A stretch of 64,000 nucleotides of DNA from NCBI GenBank assembly GCA_021648375.1, contig JAKISW010000008.1, forward strand, positions 14,628-78,627, in the 5' to 3' direction. The DNA is from Devosiaceae bacterium (GTDB lineage: Bacteria > Pseudomonadota > Alphaproteobacteria > Rhizobiales > Devosiaceae). This document shows, piece by piece, positions 53,114 through 61,179 of the stretch. The notes under the pieces are model-generated. The model had not been told where the DNA came from, did not search any database, and saw only the letters and a program-made list of their open reading frames with translations. The translations under genes were made by a program, and so were the position numbers. Position 1 is the first letter of the stretch. Every line of letters starts with the position of its first letter.

Positions 53114-53719
53114 ATGCTTAAACTTATTGGAAATCCAAAATCGCGCGCCTTTCGTGTATTGTGGCTACTTGAAGAACTTGAACTTCCTTTTGAGTTGCTC
53201 AACCTGCCTCCCCACGCCCCAGAAGTCTTTGCACTTAATCCTTCCGGCAAAATTCCGGCCCTTTTAGATGGCGAAGACTGCATAATCGATAGCGCTGCCA
53301 TCTGCCATTATCTGGCTGACAAGCACCAAAAAATCACCTTTCCTGCCGGCACCATTGAGCGCGCCAAACAGGACAGTTTTACCTTTTTTGCCCTCGATGA
53401 TTTTGAAACGCCCCTGTGGACCTATAGCAAAAACATCTTTGCTTTACCCAAAGACCAGCGGGTGCCGCAAATTCTTGATCAATGTAAAGCTGAATTTGCC
53501 AAGGCCCTGAAAACCTTTGAAACCCGCCTTGGTGAAAATGAATATGTAATGGGCGACACCTTCACCATTGCCGATATTTTTATCACCCATTGCATGACCT
53601 GGGCCAAATCATCTCGCTTTGAGATTCCTGAAGGCCCCGCTGGTAACTATTTAAAAAATGCCAGGTCCCGCCCGGCTTATTTGCGTGCCAGCAATACAAG
53701 GAGTGAATTTCAGCGTTAA
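53114..53719 (+). CDS. Glutathione S-transferase family protein
   Basis: The 201-residue protein has an N-terminal thioredoxin-like GST domain (MLKLIGNPKSRAFRVLWLLE, LPPHAPEVFALNPSGKIPAL, DSAAICHYLADKH) and an all-helical C-terminal domain with the NEYVMGDTFTIADIFITHCM capping box. It conjugates or binds glutathione. The substrate is unknown. It lies between the two exported paralogues, 26 bp after the first, but nothing else ties it to them. Confidence 0.92.
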   Translation: MLKLIGNPKSRAFRVLWLLEELELPFELLNLPPHAPEVFALNPSGKIPALLDGEDCIIDSAAICHYLADKHQKITFPAGTIERAKQDSFTFFALDDFETPLWTYSKNIFALPKDQRVPQILDQCKAEFAKALKTFETRLGENEYVMGDTFTIADIFITHCMTWAKSSRFEIPEGPAGNYLKNARSRPAYLRASNTRSEFQR

Positions 53720-53747
53720 ATATAGCCATTTTACCCTTCAAATGCAC

Positions 53748-53787
53748 GTTGACACTATTTGCAATCCATGGAAGCTTCGCTTCTTTG
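53748..53787 (+). promoter_or_regulatory. Conserved upstream element of exported paralogue 2
   Basis: TTGACACTATT (53749-53759) and TGGAAGCTTCGCTTCTTTG repeat the order seen at 52323-52362. TTGACA is a plausible -35 box. It lies 26 bp before the start of paralogue 2, just after the GST gene. Confidence 0.6.
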
Positions 53788-53813
53788 AATTTTTAAAAAC
53801 AGGTTTTGAAACT

Positions 53814-54530
53814 ATGTACCAGCTTGATATCCCCTCAATAAAAGCCCCCGCCCTGATGGCCTTATTGTCGATGATGCTGTTTTTTTCTCCCCCCGTTCTT
53901 GCCTCTGAAGATGGGTTCAGCTTCAAATTTAACCTGTTCAGTACCGAAGGGTTGGTAGTCAGCGATAACTACACTATTGACGAAGATTTTGGTCAGCGTA
54001 ACGGTCTTGAAATTCTGGCCCCATTTAAGTTCCAAATACCGCGTCAGGATAATGTGACCCCCCTGTTTACAACCGGAACCGGGTCTGGTGGCATGATACT
54101 TAAAATCAACTTCACTACCGGCGAGAAGGACACGGACATAAATGACCGTCAGTTTATTGAAAATATTCAGTTCGTCGGCATGACCCTGCCTTTGGGTGAC
54201 GCCGAAGAACGTATTGCTGTTTTGACACGATTGTTACGCAATGATGCTTTTAACGGCGCCACCGCAGACTATGAGCAAAAAGAAGTTTTGGGTTCCCGCA
54301 ACGCCAAAATCGGCGATCTGGATGTTGTTGATGTTGTTGGCAGATATATCGACCCGGATCTTGGACTGATCTATGTGCGAATTGTTGGTTTTCCCAATCC
54401 CAATGCTCCAAGAGCAGTTTTTTCGGTAAGCAATATTGTTGCCGACCGCTTTGACTTTACCAGCCTTGATGAACTGGAATTTACCGGAGGCGGCAAAACC
54501 TTAAGCAGCTTCGAATATATCCAACCGTAG
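53814..54530 (+). CDS. Exported protein, unknown family, paralogue 2
   Basis: I chose ATG 53814, where a signal peptide follows (LMALLSMMLFFSPPVLASED); the open frame from 53658 overlaps the GST gene. The 238-residue protein is a paralogue of that at 52383, sharing the AKIG..VV-RYIDPDLGLIYVRIVG core and FSVSNIVAD. It is beta-rich, periplasmic and of unknown function. It is followed by a convergent TetR-type gene. Confidence 0.65.
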   Translation: MYQLDIPSIKAPALMALLSMMLFFSPPVLASEDGFSFKFNLFSTEGLVVSDNYTIDEDFGQRNGLEILAPFKFQIPRQDNVTPLFTTGTGSGGMILKINFTTGEKDTDINDRQFIENIQFVGMTLPLGDAEERIAVLTRLLRNDAFNGATADYEQKEVLGSRNAKIGDLDVVDVVGRYIDPDLGLIYVRIVGFPNPNAPRAVFSVSNIVADRFDFTSLDELEFTGGGKTLSSFEYIQP

Positions 54531-54549
54531 GTTTAGTCATAAAATATTT

Positions 54550-55143
54550 CTAGAGCAGAATTTCCAGCAAAACCTCTAAATCTTTACGCACTTTTGCCCG
54601 GTTTGAACCGGGTAATTGTTCCAGCCCGATCATCGCTCCATAGAGAAGGCGTGCGCTTTGAATGCTTTTAGAGGTTTCAATTCCTGCATCTTCAAACAAA
54701 GCACTAACAAATGCCAACCGGTCGCTTTCAATTTTTTTCACCACCAAGGCCACGTTTTTATCCACCCTGGCCCAACTCCTGATAGCGGTTTCTGTCGCTG
54801 CGCCACCATATTGCTCATTTTGCGATCCGGTTGCCAACCTTATCAATGCAAAAAGCCGCGTCCGGCCCTCATCTGCCTCTTGTTCAACTTCGGCAATGGC
54901 CTCATAGGTTGCAAGTCGCGCCCAATTCTCAAGCATAGCCGTTTTTAGTGCACCGACATCTTTGAAATGCCAATAAAACGAACCTTTGGAAACCTTCATC
55001 TGGCGGGCAATCGCCTCCACCCTGATGGCCTGCGGGCCACCCAGCGCCAAAGCACGAAACCCGCCCTTTATCCAATCCAGTGCGTTAAGCGGAATTTTCT
55101 TTTTCATTACTTTGCTGGTCACCAATTTTTCCTGATTGAGCAT
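54550..55143 (-). CDS. TetR-family transcriptional regulator
   Basis: The protein of about 197 residues has the TetR helix-turn-helix (VEAIARQMKVSKGSFYWHFK) and a variable C-terminal ligand domain. Possible starts are GTG 55152, ATG 55143 and ATG 55107; 55143 is chosen. Two palindromic sites (55158-55173 and 55197-55212) lie in its promoter. It is divergent from a two-gene membrane operon that it probably represses. Confidence 0.87.
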   Translation of the reverse strand: MLNQEKLVTSKVMKKKIPLNALDWIKGGFRALALGGPQAIRVEAIARQMKVSKGSFYWHFKDVGALKTAMLENWARLATYEAIAEVEQEADEGRTRLFALIRLATGSQNEQYGGAATETAIRSWARVDKNVALVVKKIESDRLAFVSALFEDAGIETSKSIQSARLLYGAMIGLEQLPGSNRAKVRKDLEVLLEILL

Positions 55144-55157
55144 CAAACTCACTACAC

Positions 55158-55212
55158 CATACGCCAGCGTATTGACGAGAACAAGCCAATATGCAACATA
55201 CGCTAGCGTATG
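55158..55212. promoter_or_regulatory. Two TetR-type operators between divergent genes
   Basis: Site 2 (55197-55212) is the perfect palindrome CATACGCTAGCGTATG. Site 1 (55158-55173), CATACGCCAGCGTATT, is a near copy with two changed bases. Their centres are 39 bp apart, and both lie between the TetR gene and the divergent membrane gene. Confidence 0.85.
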
Positions 55213-55247
55213 GAAACTTTATAAATGAAATTCATGAAAGAAACAAA

Positions 55248-55637
55248 ATGAGTATCCCCATTTTAGCCGCATCCGCCCTGTCTTTCCTCACCCTGATTGC
55301 CCATATTTTTGGCGGATATCCCGAAATAATGGTCCCGGTTCTGGCCAGCGAGCTTACCCCATATCTAAAAGCCATCATGGTTGTTATCTGGGATGCTGTG
55401 ACGGTAATTATTACCATTAATTCGCTGGCCCTGCTCTATGCGGCGATAAAGCCACAACATCGCAGCGTTTTGGTTACGCTGGTTTCAGCGCAATATCTGC
55501 TCTGGGGTGGATTATTTGTGTATTATGGCCTGACGATGCTCGGCTCCCTGTGGCCCATGCCCCAGTGGATCGCGTTTTTCCTCATACCAGCATTGGCGAT
55601 TTTTGGCCTGTGGCTGGATAAGAAACGGACAAAATAA
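55248..55637 (+). CDS. Small integral membrane protein, probable TetR target
   Basis: ATG 55248 (MSIPILAASALSFLTLIAHI) gives 129 residues with four predicted membrane helices; the frame from 55191 begins inside operator 2. I do not recognise the family beyond its DUF3995-operon company. Its stop overlaps the start of the DUF3995 gene by one base (TAATG), so both are translated together. Confidence 0.75.
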   Translation: MSIPILAASALSFLTLIAHIFGGYPEIMVPVLASELTPYLKAIMVVIWDAVTVIITINSLALLYAAIKPQHRSVLVTLVSAQYLLWGGLFVYYGLTMLGSLWPMPQWIAFFLIPALAIFGLWLDKKRTK

Positions 55638-56092
55638 TGGAAAAATCCCTTGTGAATTTTGTTGCCATTGCAATATTTATTATTCTAAGCGCCACCGCTT
55701 TGTTGCACGCGGCCTGGGGCTTTGGCCTTCTCTGGCCCGGCTATGATCAGCAATCGCTGGTCAACACGGTGATAGGCGATCCCAATATTTCTCAAATTCC
55801 ATCACTGCCGATAACGTTGGCGGTAGCTTTTGCAATTCTTGCCGCAGGGGTTTGTGCCCTGTGGGGCGCAGCCCTTATCAAGATGCCCCTGCCCAATTGG
55901 ATGCAAAAAACCGGCGTAATAGTGCTGACCTTTATCTTTTTAATCAGAGGGCTGGCGACCTACATTCCCAACGGCCCGCTTGCGGCAAGCGTTGAACCAT
56001 TCCAGACGCTTAACTTCATCTATTTTTCACCGCTGATTTTAGCCATTGGCGCCGGATATGCCTATATCTGGTATTCTACCAAAGGTACTTGA
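55637..56092 (+). CDS. DUF3995 integral membrane protein, second copy
   Basis: The 151-residue protein has four predicted helices and the family features HAAWGFGLLWPG near the N-terminus and IFLIRGLATYIP in the third helix. It resembles the DUF3995 protein at 41043 in layout but is divergent. It forms an operon with the small membrane protein before it, under the TetR-type operators. Confidence 0.8.
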   Translation: MEKSLVNFVAIAIFIILSATALLHAAWGFGLLWPGYDQQSLVNTVIGDPNISQIPSLPITLAVAFAILAAGVCALWGAALIKMPLPNWMQKTGVIVLTFIFLIRGLATYIPNGPLAASVEPFQTLNFIYFSPLILAIGAGYAYIWYSTKGT

Positions 56093-56197
56093 TCGCAACA
56101 AAAAAATGGCACGGTGTCATTTTGCATGAAATTCTCTAATGGGCAGGATATTCACTTTTATTCAGTTGATTATTTTTAAAAAAATCTCCTTAAAAAA

Positions 56198-56484
56198 TTA
56201 ACTCCCTTCTACAAGCACCATATTTCCGGAAGAAATCTCCAATCTCATTTTCTTCGCTTCAAGGTAATCGGCAGATTTATACCAATTCATCGCATTCTCC
56301 CAACTCGGAAATTGTATAACAACAAACCGGGTATGCGCGTTTCGCCCTCCAGTACCTTGAATTTACCACCGCGTGCCAGAAATACACCACCATGGTTTTT
56401 AATAGTAACAGATGAAACCTGTTTGTATGATTCAAAACGCATTTCATCAAAAACCGTTTCTTGAAACATTGCATAGGCTTTCAT
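56198..56484 (-). pseudogene. DUF1330 protein gene, broken by a one-base frameshift
   Basis: Reading from ATG 56484, MKAYAMFQETVFDEMRFESY and the ARGGKFKVLEGE stretch are typical of the DUF1330 family N-terminal half. The frame fails at the CCC run near 56329-56331. In another frame the missing half continues exactly as expected (RFVVIQFPSWENAMNWYKSA, then DYLEAKKMR) to TAA at 56198. One added C restores a 95-residue protein of normal length. Either a recent mutation or a sequencing error would explain it. Confidence 0.85.
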
Positions 56485-56730
56485 TTAATCATTCTCCCAA
56501 TAATATTGGCAAGCCTTAGCGTTATTATCCCAAAGCGTAAGCAACAATATTCTGCAGGGTCTCACCTCTTTAGATCTTTCCCACTTGGTGAATCGCCCTG
56601 AATTTTTCATAACTGCCCGTCATTGCAAAGCAGCAAAGTTATCATAAAAACTCAGCTTCTGGTTTCCGAATTAAGTTTTCAAAAGGTCCAAAATTTTACT
56701 CCGCCCCGAACCAATAAAACTTCAATGGGA

Positions 56731-57672
56731 TCAACCGGTAAAAAAAGGCACAAACGCATCCAAAACTGCCTTGGGATTTTCTTCTTGAGCAAAATGACCT
56801 GCGTCTATCTCAGTTCCCGTCAGTGTTGTTGTCCACTCACTCCACTGCGCAAGCGGATCGCCCGTTAACGCCGGAAATCCTTTGTTGGACCATACAAAAT
56901 GCAGAGGTGCTTGTATTCTTCGACCGGCAGCTTTGTCGGCATCATCCAACGCACGGTCTGACACAACACCGGCACGATAGTCTTCGCACATTGCGTGAAT
57001 ACAATCTGGATTTCGAAATTGTTTCCGGTAGCTATGCAATGCAGCAGAGGAAAATGGCTTCAATGAATTGGATTTGGTCCAACTTCTCAGGGTCCATTCC
57101 AAATAAGCAATAGGATTTGCCGAAATCAAAGATTCCGGCAACGGATACGGTTGCGCAAGAAACACCCAATGATAAGCTTTAAGAGCCATATCAGCATCAA
57201 ATTGACCCCACATATCGCCTGTTGGTATAACTTCAATAATTCCAACTTTTTGAATTACTTCAGTGTGATCCAGGGCCATGCGATAGGCAACACGCGCACC
57301 ACGGTCATGCCCCAATACGTCGAATTTGTTGAAGCCCATTTTAGCCATAAGTCGGACAAGAATTTCTGCAACCTGGCGTTTAGAACTGTTTTCTCGGCAC
57401 TCCTTTGCCGTCGCAAACCGGCTGTCCCCATAGCCCGGCAGATCAACTATGACGCATTGGAACCTTTCAGCAAATCCAGGTGCAACCTGACCCCACGTCG
57501 CATGATTTTGCGGGTATCCGTGCAACAATAATAATGGCCTGCCCGCCCCTTTAGAGTGCGTTGAAATACTGACCCCTCCCAAGTCAATCAGCTCATGGTG
57601 AAAACCTTCCAAAGTGTTTGATAACACGCTATAATATCCCTCTTCATATGCTGTATTTGATACTAATTTCAT
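56731..57672 (-). CDS. Alpha/beta hydrolase, fluoroacetate/haloacetate dehalogenase-like
   Basis: Start uncertain: ATG 57672 has a GAGG directly in front of it, and an in-frame TTG lies at 57693. The protein of about 313 residues is an alpha/beta hydrolase with HGYPQNHATWG (oxyanion region), nucleophile Asp in LGHDRGARVAYRMALDHTE, and a C-terminal His in EIDAGHFAQEENP. The HDRGAR signature with Arg near the nucleophile is that of haloacetate dehalogenases and related epoxide hydrolases. The natural substrate is unknown. Confidence 0.8.
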   Translation of the reverse strand: MKLVSNTAYEEGYYSVLSNTLEGFHHELIDLGGVSISTHSKGAGRPLLLLHGYPQNHATWGQVAPGFAERFQCVIVDLPGYGDSRFATAKECRENSSKRQVAEILVRLMAKMGFNKFDVLGHDRGARVAYRMALDHTEVIQKVGIIEVIPTGDMWGQFDADMALKAYHWVFLAQPYPLPESLISANPIAYLEWTLRSWTKSNSLKPFSSAALHSYRKQFRNPDCIHAMCEDYRAGVVSDRALDDADKAAGRRIQAPLHFVWSNKGFPALTGDPLAQWSEWTTTLTGTEIDAGHFAQEENPKAVLDAFVPFFTG

Positions 57673-57693
57673 CCTCAAAACAACTGCTAGCAA

Positions 57694-58076
57694 ACAATCA
57701 GCTCCATACCGGCAACAACCTCAGCTCTATCCGTCTATCCTCACGAAATATTCGCGCAGCTTGCCCTTAATCCATTCCTGCAATTCATCTCTGTTCTTGA
57801 ACTCTACCAAACTAATCTGCCCTTTGATGTTTCATAACTTCCCGTCATTGCTAGCGCCGGTAGGCGCGCGGCAATCCAGTTGCAATGGCAATCCAACTGC
57901 CGTGTCCACCGGACCTCCCCGGATTTAATCCGGGGTCTTTTTAATTTTTAACATGATCCCGGCTCAAACGGCCGGGAAAGGGACAGGGTTTAATTCCATA
58001 TCGAATTGCTTTGTCGCTGGCGCTCCTCGCAATAACAAAACAAATTCGTATGCTCGATCTACCACTCACCAAAAAA
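57694..58076. other. Gene-free spacer with dispersed repeats
   Basis: No gene is supported. From about 57841 to 57880 a CGTCATTGC...GCGGCAATCCAG repeat end is seen, then a TTTAA-loop hairpin CCCCGGA/TCCGGGG (57917-57935), and a CTTTGTCGCTGGCG...CGCAATAAC element (about 58010-58037) as its inverted partner. Confidence 0.55.
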
Positions 58077-58379
58077 TCAAATCCAACTGTCAAACACATC
58101 ATCCCCGCGCTCATCAATAATCTGGCGGGCTTTTTTCAGGGAGAATTTTGCCACCTCTTCTGCCGAACTCAATTTATCGGCTCGGATAAACTGCTTCATC
58201 CGCACCTCTCCATCCACCGTTTTTTCAATCTCGCCGCAAAGCTGATATTCACTGCCCGATTTCATTTCCATGGCGCGAATTTCAAACCCCTTATATTCAT
58301 CCTCGGCCAGCATTTTTGGCTCGGCACTTTCCTCGTTCTCCCTTGGGCCAATCCCCAGCATTTTTTTCCAGAACGACAT
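58077..58379 (-). CDS. HlyU-family protein
   Basis: The 100-residue cytosolic protein matches the HlyU family in length and pattern (DEYKGFEIRAMEMKSGSEYQ, GEIEKTVDG, KQFIRADKLSSAEEVAKFSL, KKARQIIDERGDDVFD). This is the HlyU type named for transcriptional activators in Vibrio, but alphaproteobacterial members lack proven DNA binding. It lies 13 bp after the glutamate-receptor-like gene on the same strand. Confidence 0.85.
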   Translation of the reverse strand: MSFWKKMLGIGPRENEESAEPKMLAEDEYKGFEIRAMEMKSGSEYQLCGEIEKTVDGEVRMKQFIRADKLSSAEEVAKFSLKKARQIIDERGDDVFDSWI

Positions 58380-58392
58380 TTATTTTCTCCAG

Positions 58393-59508
58393 TTAAATTG
58401 AGCTGCCAAACCATTTTGTCTGCAGACGCTCATAAGTACCATCTTCACGAATTTGCAGCAAAGACATATTCACCTGCTCTAAAAGTTCAGAACCATCGGG
58501 AAAGGCAATGGCGAACTTATCGGCCTGAAAAACCGCGCCAGCCAGCGCCACTTTCCCCGCCCCTTCATTGGCCACATAAAAGCGCACGATTGGCGCATCC
58601 CCGATTGTCGCGTCAATTTCATCAGCCTCCAGCGCAGCCAATGCCGCGTTGAAATCCTCATATTTGCGATAGGGAATGTTTTTTGCTTCTAAAAAACGCG
58701 ACATGGCGCTGTTTTCGCCCACCCCAACCCGCTTGCCCACCAGATCAGAGATCGAATTGATATCCCCTGTCAGTTGATCAACAGTCAGCGAAGTGGTGAT
58801 TTTTGCGGTCAGGGTAGAAACAAAAAACAAACTGGCCACAATCCAGAACATGGCCAATACCCGCGAAAATTTACTGGCGGGAACCTCATTTTCAAATCCG
58901 CCCATGGTCATGATGATAAATGCCCACCAGAACGCGTCCCAGACCCCGCCAACATAATCATCGCGAAAATAATCATGGCGGGAATTTGGAGTATTGCGCT
59001 CAAAAAACCAAAGGATATGAGCAATGAACAGCAGAATAATTATTGCTCCGCCGATCAGTTGCACAGCGCCCGACTGCCAGATTATCCCAATAATATTGGT
59101 GCCACCCCGGTCGGCAGCGACAATTATCTGCAACCCGGAATCATAGATGGGGTGAGAAAAATCCAACACCCGCTCACGCTCTGCCGTAATCGAAATATTG
59201 GCAATCGCAGCATCCGCTTCCCCATTTACCACACTATCGACCATGGCGGGAAAACTATCATATCGCTTCCAGATAAATTCCCAACCGTTGCGCCGGGCGA
59301 TCTCCTCCCACAGATCAACCGAAAATCCGCTTATGCCTCCATCCTCGTCATAAAATGTAAAAGGGGGCCGCTCAACGCTGGAAATTATCAACGGTTCAGA
59401 AGGGCTGGTTTGCGCCTGCACCAAGGTTGAAAACAACGGCAATGACAAAATCATCAGCGCAGCAAAAAACTTTAAAATATAAGCTCTCAAATCAGCCCCC
59501 ACCAGCAC
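58393..59508 (-). CDS. Glutamate-receptor-like substrate-binding channel protein (iGluR family)
   Basis: The GTG start 59508 has AAAGG 7 bases upstream; TTG 59490 after GGGGG is an alternative. The 371-residue protein has a signal peptide (to about 33) and a solute-binding lobe (about 38-135) interrupted by M1 (141-168), a pore region (about 188-206) and M2 (about 217-240, ending TLTAKITTSLTVDQL). Then comes the second binding lobe to the C-terminus. This is the arrangement of bacterial GluR0-like channels. The filter reads TMGGFENEVP at 201-210 (coded at 58879-58908) instead of TVGYGD, so K+ selectivity is unlikely. A ligand-gated non-selective channel or a non-conducting sensor are both possible. 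Confidence 0.8.
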   Translation of the reverse strand: MLVGADLRAYILKFFAALMILSLPLFSTLVQAQTSPSEPLIISSVERPPFTFYDEDGGISGFSVDLWEEIARRNGWEFIWKRYDSFPAMVDSVVNGEADAAIANISITAERERVLDFSHPIYDSGLQIIVAADRGGTNIIGIIWQSGAVQLIGGAIIILLFIAHILWFFERNTPNSRHDYFRDDYVGGVWDAFWWAFIIMTMGGFENEVPASKFSRVLAMFWIVASLFFVSTLTAKITTSLTVDQLTGDINSISDLVGKRVGVGENSAMSRFLEAKNIPYRKYEDFNAALAALEADEIDATIGDAPIVRFYVANEGAGKVALAGAVFQADKFAIAFPDGSELLEQVNMSLLQIREDGTYERLQTKWFGSSI

Positions 59509-59582
59509 ATGTAAACCTTTTGCACTATCGCAAACTGCACAATATCTATAGCTGTGGCAACATGTCAGATCATAATGGGAAT

Positions 59583-60251
59583 TCAGCTTTTTGGTTCAGC
59601 TCTCATTGATTTGATAATGCGCGGCAAAAACGCAATTGCGGCCATCAAACCCAGCCCAAACAAGGCGTACCTAATGGCCGAGCCATTGCCCTCAAGCGCC
59701 TCACGCCCGGCAAATCCCAGCCAAGTATAGGCCAGCGCCCCCGGGATCATGGTGATAAATGATGTTAAAGCGTAAGGAATCAGCGGTATTTTGGTCAGTC
59801 CAAAGGCATAATTTGAAAGGTTAAACGGAAAAATCGGCACCAGTCTAATAAAGGCTACAAAACGCCAGCCCTCCGCCTCCACCCCTTTTATCAGGCGCTG
59901 CAAACGCGGACCGGTTTTGCTCTGCACCCAGTCTCCCCCCAGATAACGGGCTATCAAAAACGCAATTGAAGCTCCAATCGTGGCGCCAAGCAAATTAAAC
60001 AATGTGCCCCATATGGGGCCAAACAGAGCGCCACCGGCCAAGGCAAACAAAGCCCCGGGAGCAAATAATATGGTACCAATGGCAAACATCGCCATATAGG
60101 CCAACGGCGCCCAAAAACCCAATTGCGATAACCATAAATCAAACGAGGCCACATCAAATTTATCTCGGTTTAATGCCGCCAAAACAATGGCGGCAAAAAC
60201 TCCGGTGAACAGCAATACCCGCCAGATCAAACTGATTTTATTCTTGTTCAT
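59583..60251 (-). CDS. TVP38/TMEM64-family (VTT domain) membrane protein
   Basis: ATG 60251 gives 222 residues; the frame is open to 60353 inside the neighbour. It has five to six hydrophobic helices and the VTT core motifs GTILFAPGALFALAGGALFG, GATIGASIAFLIARYLG and FVAFIRLVPIFPFNLSNYAF. Family members are lipid scramblases or take part in membrane homeostasis. Its start overlaps the fatty acid hydroxylase stop by 14 bases, so the two are coupled. Confidence 0.87.
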   Translation of the reverse strand: MNKNKISLIWRVLLFTGVFAAIVLAALNRDKFDVASFDLWLSQLGFWAPLAYMAMFAIGTILFAPGALFALAGGALFGPIWGTLFNLLGATIGASIAFLIARYLGGDWVQSKTGPRLQRLIKGVEAEGWRFVAFIRLVPIFPFNLSNYAFGLTKIPLIPYALTSFITMIPGALAYTWLGFAGREALEGNGSAIRYALFGLGLMAAIAFLPRIIKSMRAEPKS

Positions 60252-61086
60252 TGGGTTTTTTATCTTTTGGATCATAACCATGGGTTGGGCCTTTAACCGG
60301 CTGGATAAGCATGCGATCCAGCCACTGATCGCGCACGGTGCGAAACTGCTCAATGCCGATAGTCATATCATCATGACCCTTTTTGGGTTGAGCAATATAG
60401 GTGCCAAAAATCCGATCCCACCAGGGCAGATTAAAGCCAAAATTACTGTCGGTTTCTTTGGGATTAATCGAATGGTGCACCCGGTGCATATCCGGAGTAA
60501 CCACAAACAGGCGCAAAATCGCGTCAAACTTTTTGGGCAGGCGAATGTTGGAATGATTGAACATCGCCATTCCATTCAACACAACTTCAAATATCAAAAC
60601 CGCAACGGCGGGAGGACCAAGAAGAAAAACCACAAACAACTTAATTCCCATGGAAAGGATAATTTCAACAGGGTGAAATCGCAGACCCGTCGTTACATCA
60701 ATGGCCTGATCTGCATGGTGCATACGATGCAATCGCCAAAGCATCGGCACCGCATGAAAAACCACATGCTGGGTATAAATTGCCAGATCCAGAGCAGCAA
60801 TGGAAACTATGATTGCCAGCCAGATCGGTACATCTATAATATTAAAAAGCCCCCAGCCATTTTCCTGCGACAACAGAGCCAGACCAACGGCAACTATGGG
60901 AAAAGTCAGGCGCACAATAATCGTATCCAGCACCACCACCCCTAAATTATTAGTCCAGCGAATAACCCTTGGAATTTCAATGCGCCGTTTTGGGGCCGCC
61001 AGCTCCCAAATGGCCATGGCAATCAAAATACCAAGGAAAAAAGCCAAACGGATAGTCCCCTCGTTTGATAAAAGCAGTTCACTCAT
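60238..61086 (-). CDS. Sterol desaturase/fatty acid hydroxylase family protein
   Basis: The 282-residue membrane enzyme has three to four helices and the di-iron histidine clusters HVVFH, HRMHHAD and HRVHHSIN in the expected order, with FNHSNIRLP between. Members hydroxylate or desaturate membrane lipids with O2. The substrate is unknown. It is followed by the overlapping VTT-domain gene, so both likely affect lipids. It is divergent from an ArsR-rhodanese regulator. Confidence 0.9.
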   Translation of the reverse strand: MSELLLSNEGTIRLAFFLGILIAMAIWELAAPKRRIEIPRVIRWTNNLGVVVLDTIIVRLTFPIVAVGLALLSQENGWGLFNIIDVPIWLAIIVSIAALDLAIYTQHVVFHAVPMLWRLHRMHHADQAIDVTTGLRFHPVEIILSMGIKLFVVFLLGPPAVAVLIFEVVLNGMAMFNHSNIRLPKKFDAILRLFVVTPDMHRVHHSINPKETDSNFGFNLPWWDRIFGTYIAQPKKGHDDMTIGIEQFRTVRDQWLDRMLIQPVKGPTHGYDPKDKKPNEQE

Positions 61087-61136
61087 GTTTTTAGTCCTTT
61101 AATAAAACTCTTGCCAGAAGAGTTACAATCCATTAC

Positions 61137-61156
61137 ATTCAATTATTCGCTTGAAT
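61137..61156. promoter_or_regulatory. Inverted repeat ATTCAA-N8-TTGAAT between divergent genes
   Basis: The exact halves ATTCAA and TTGAAT flank TTATTCGC, midway between the sterol desaturase-like gene and the ArsR-rhodanese gene (24 bp before its ATG). It is a candidate operator for the ArsR-type protein. Confidence 0.5.
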
Positions 61157-61179
61157 GATATAATAACAACGGGTAACAA

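Noticed and set aside
56277..56474. Second minus-strand 65-residue frame over DUF1330
   Set aside because: It is the third reading frame of the broken gene and matches neither half of the family.
56485..56730. Gene in the spacer after the DUF1330 remnant
   Set aside because: The one open frame there (56623-56868) is antisense to the alpha/beta hydrolase end and has no support.
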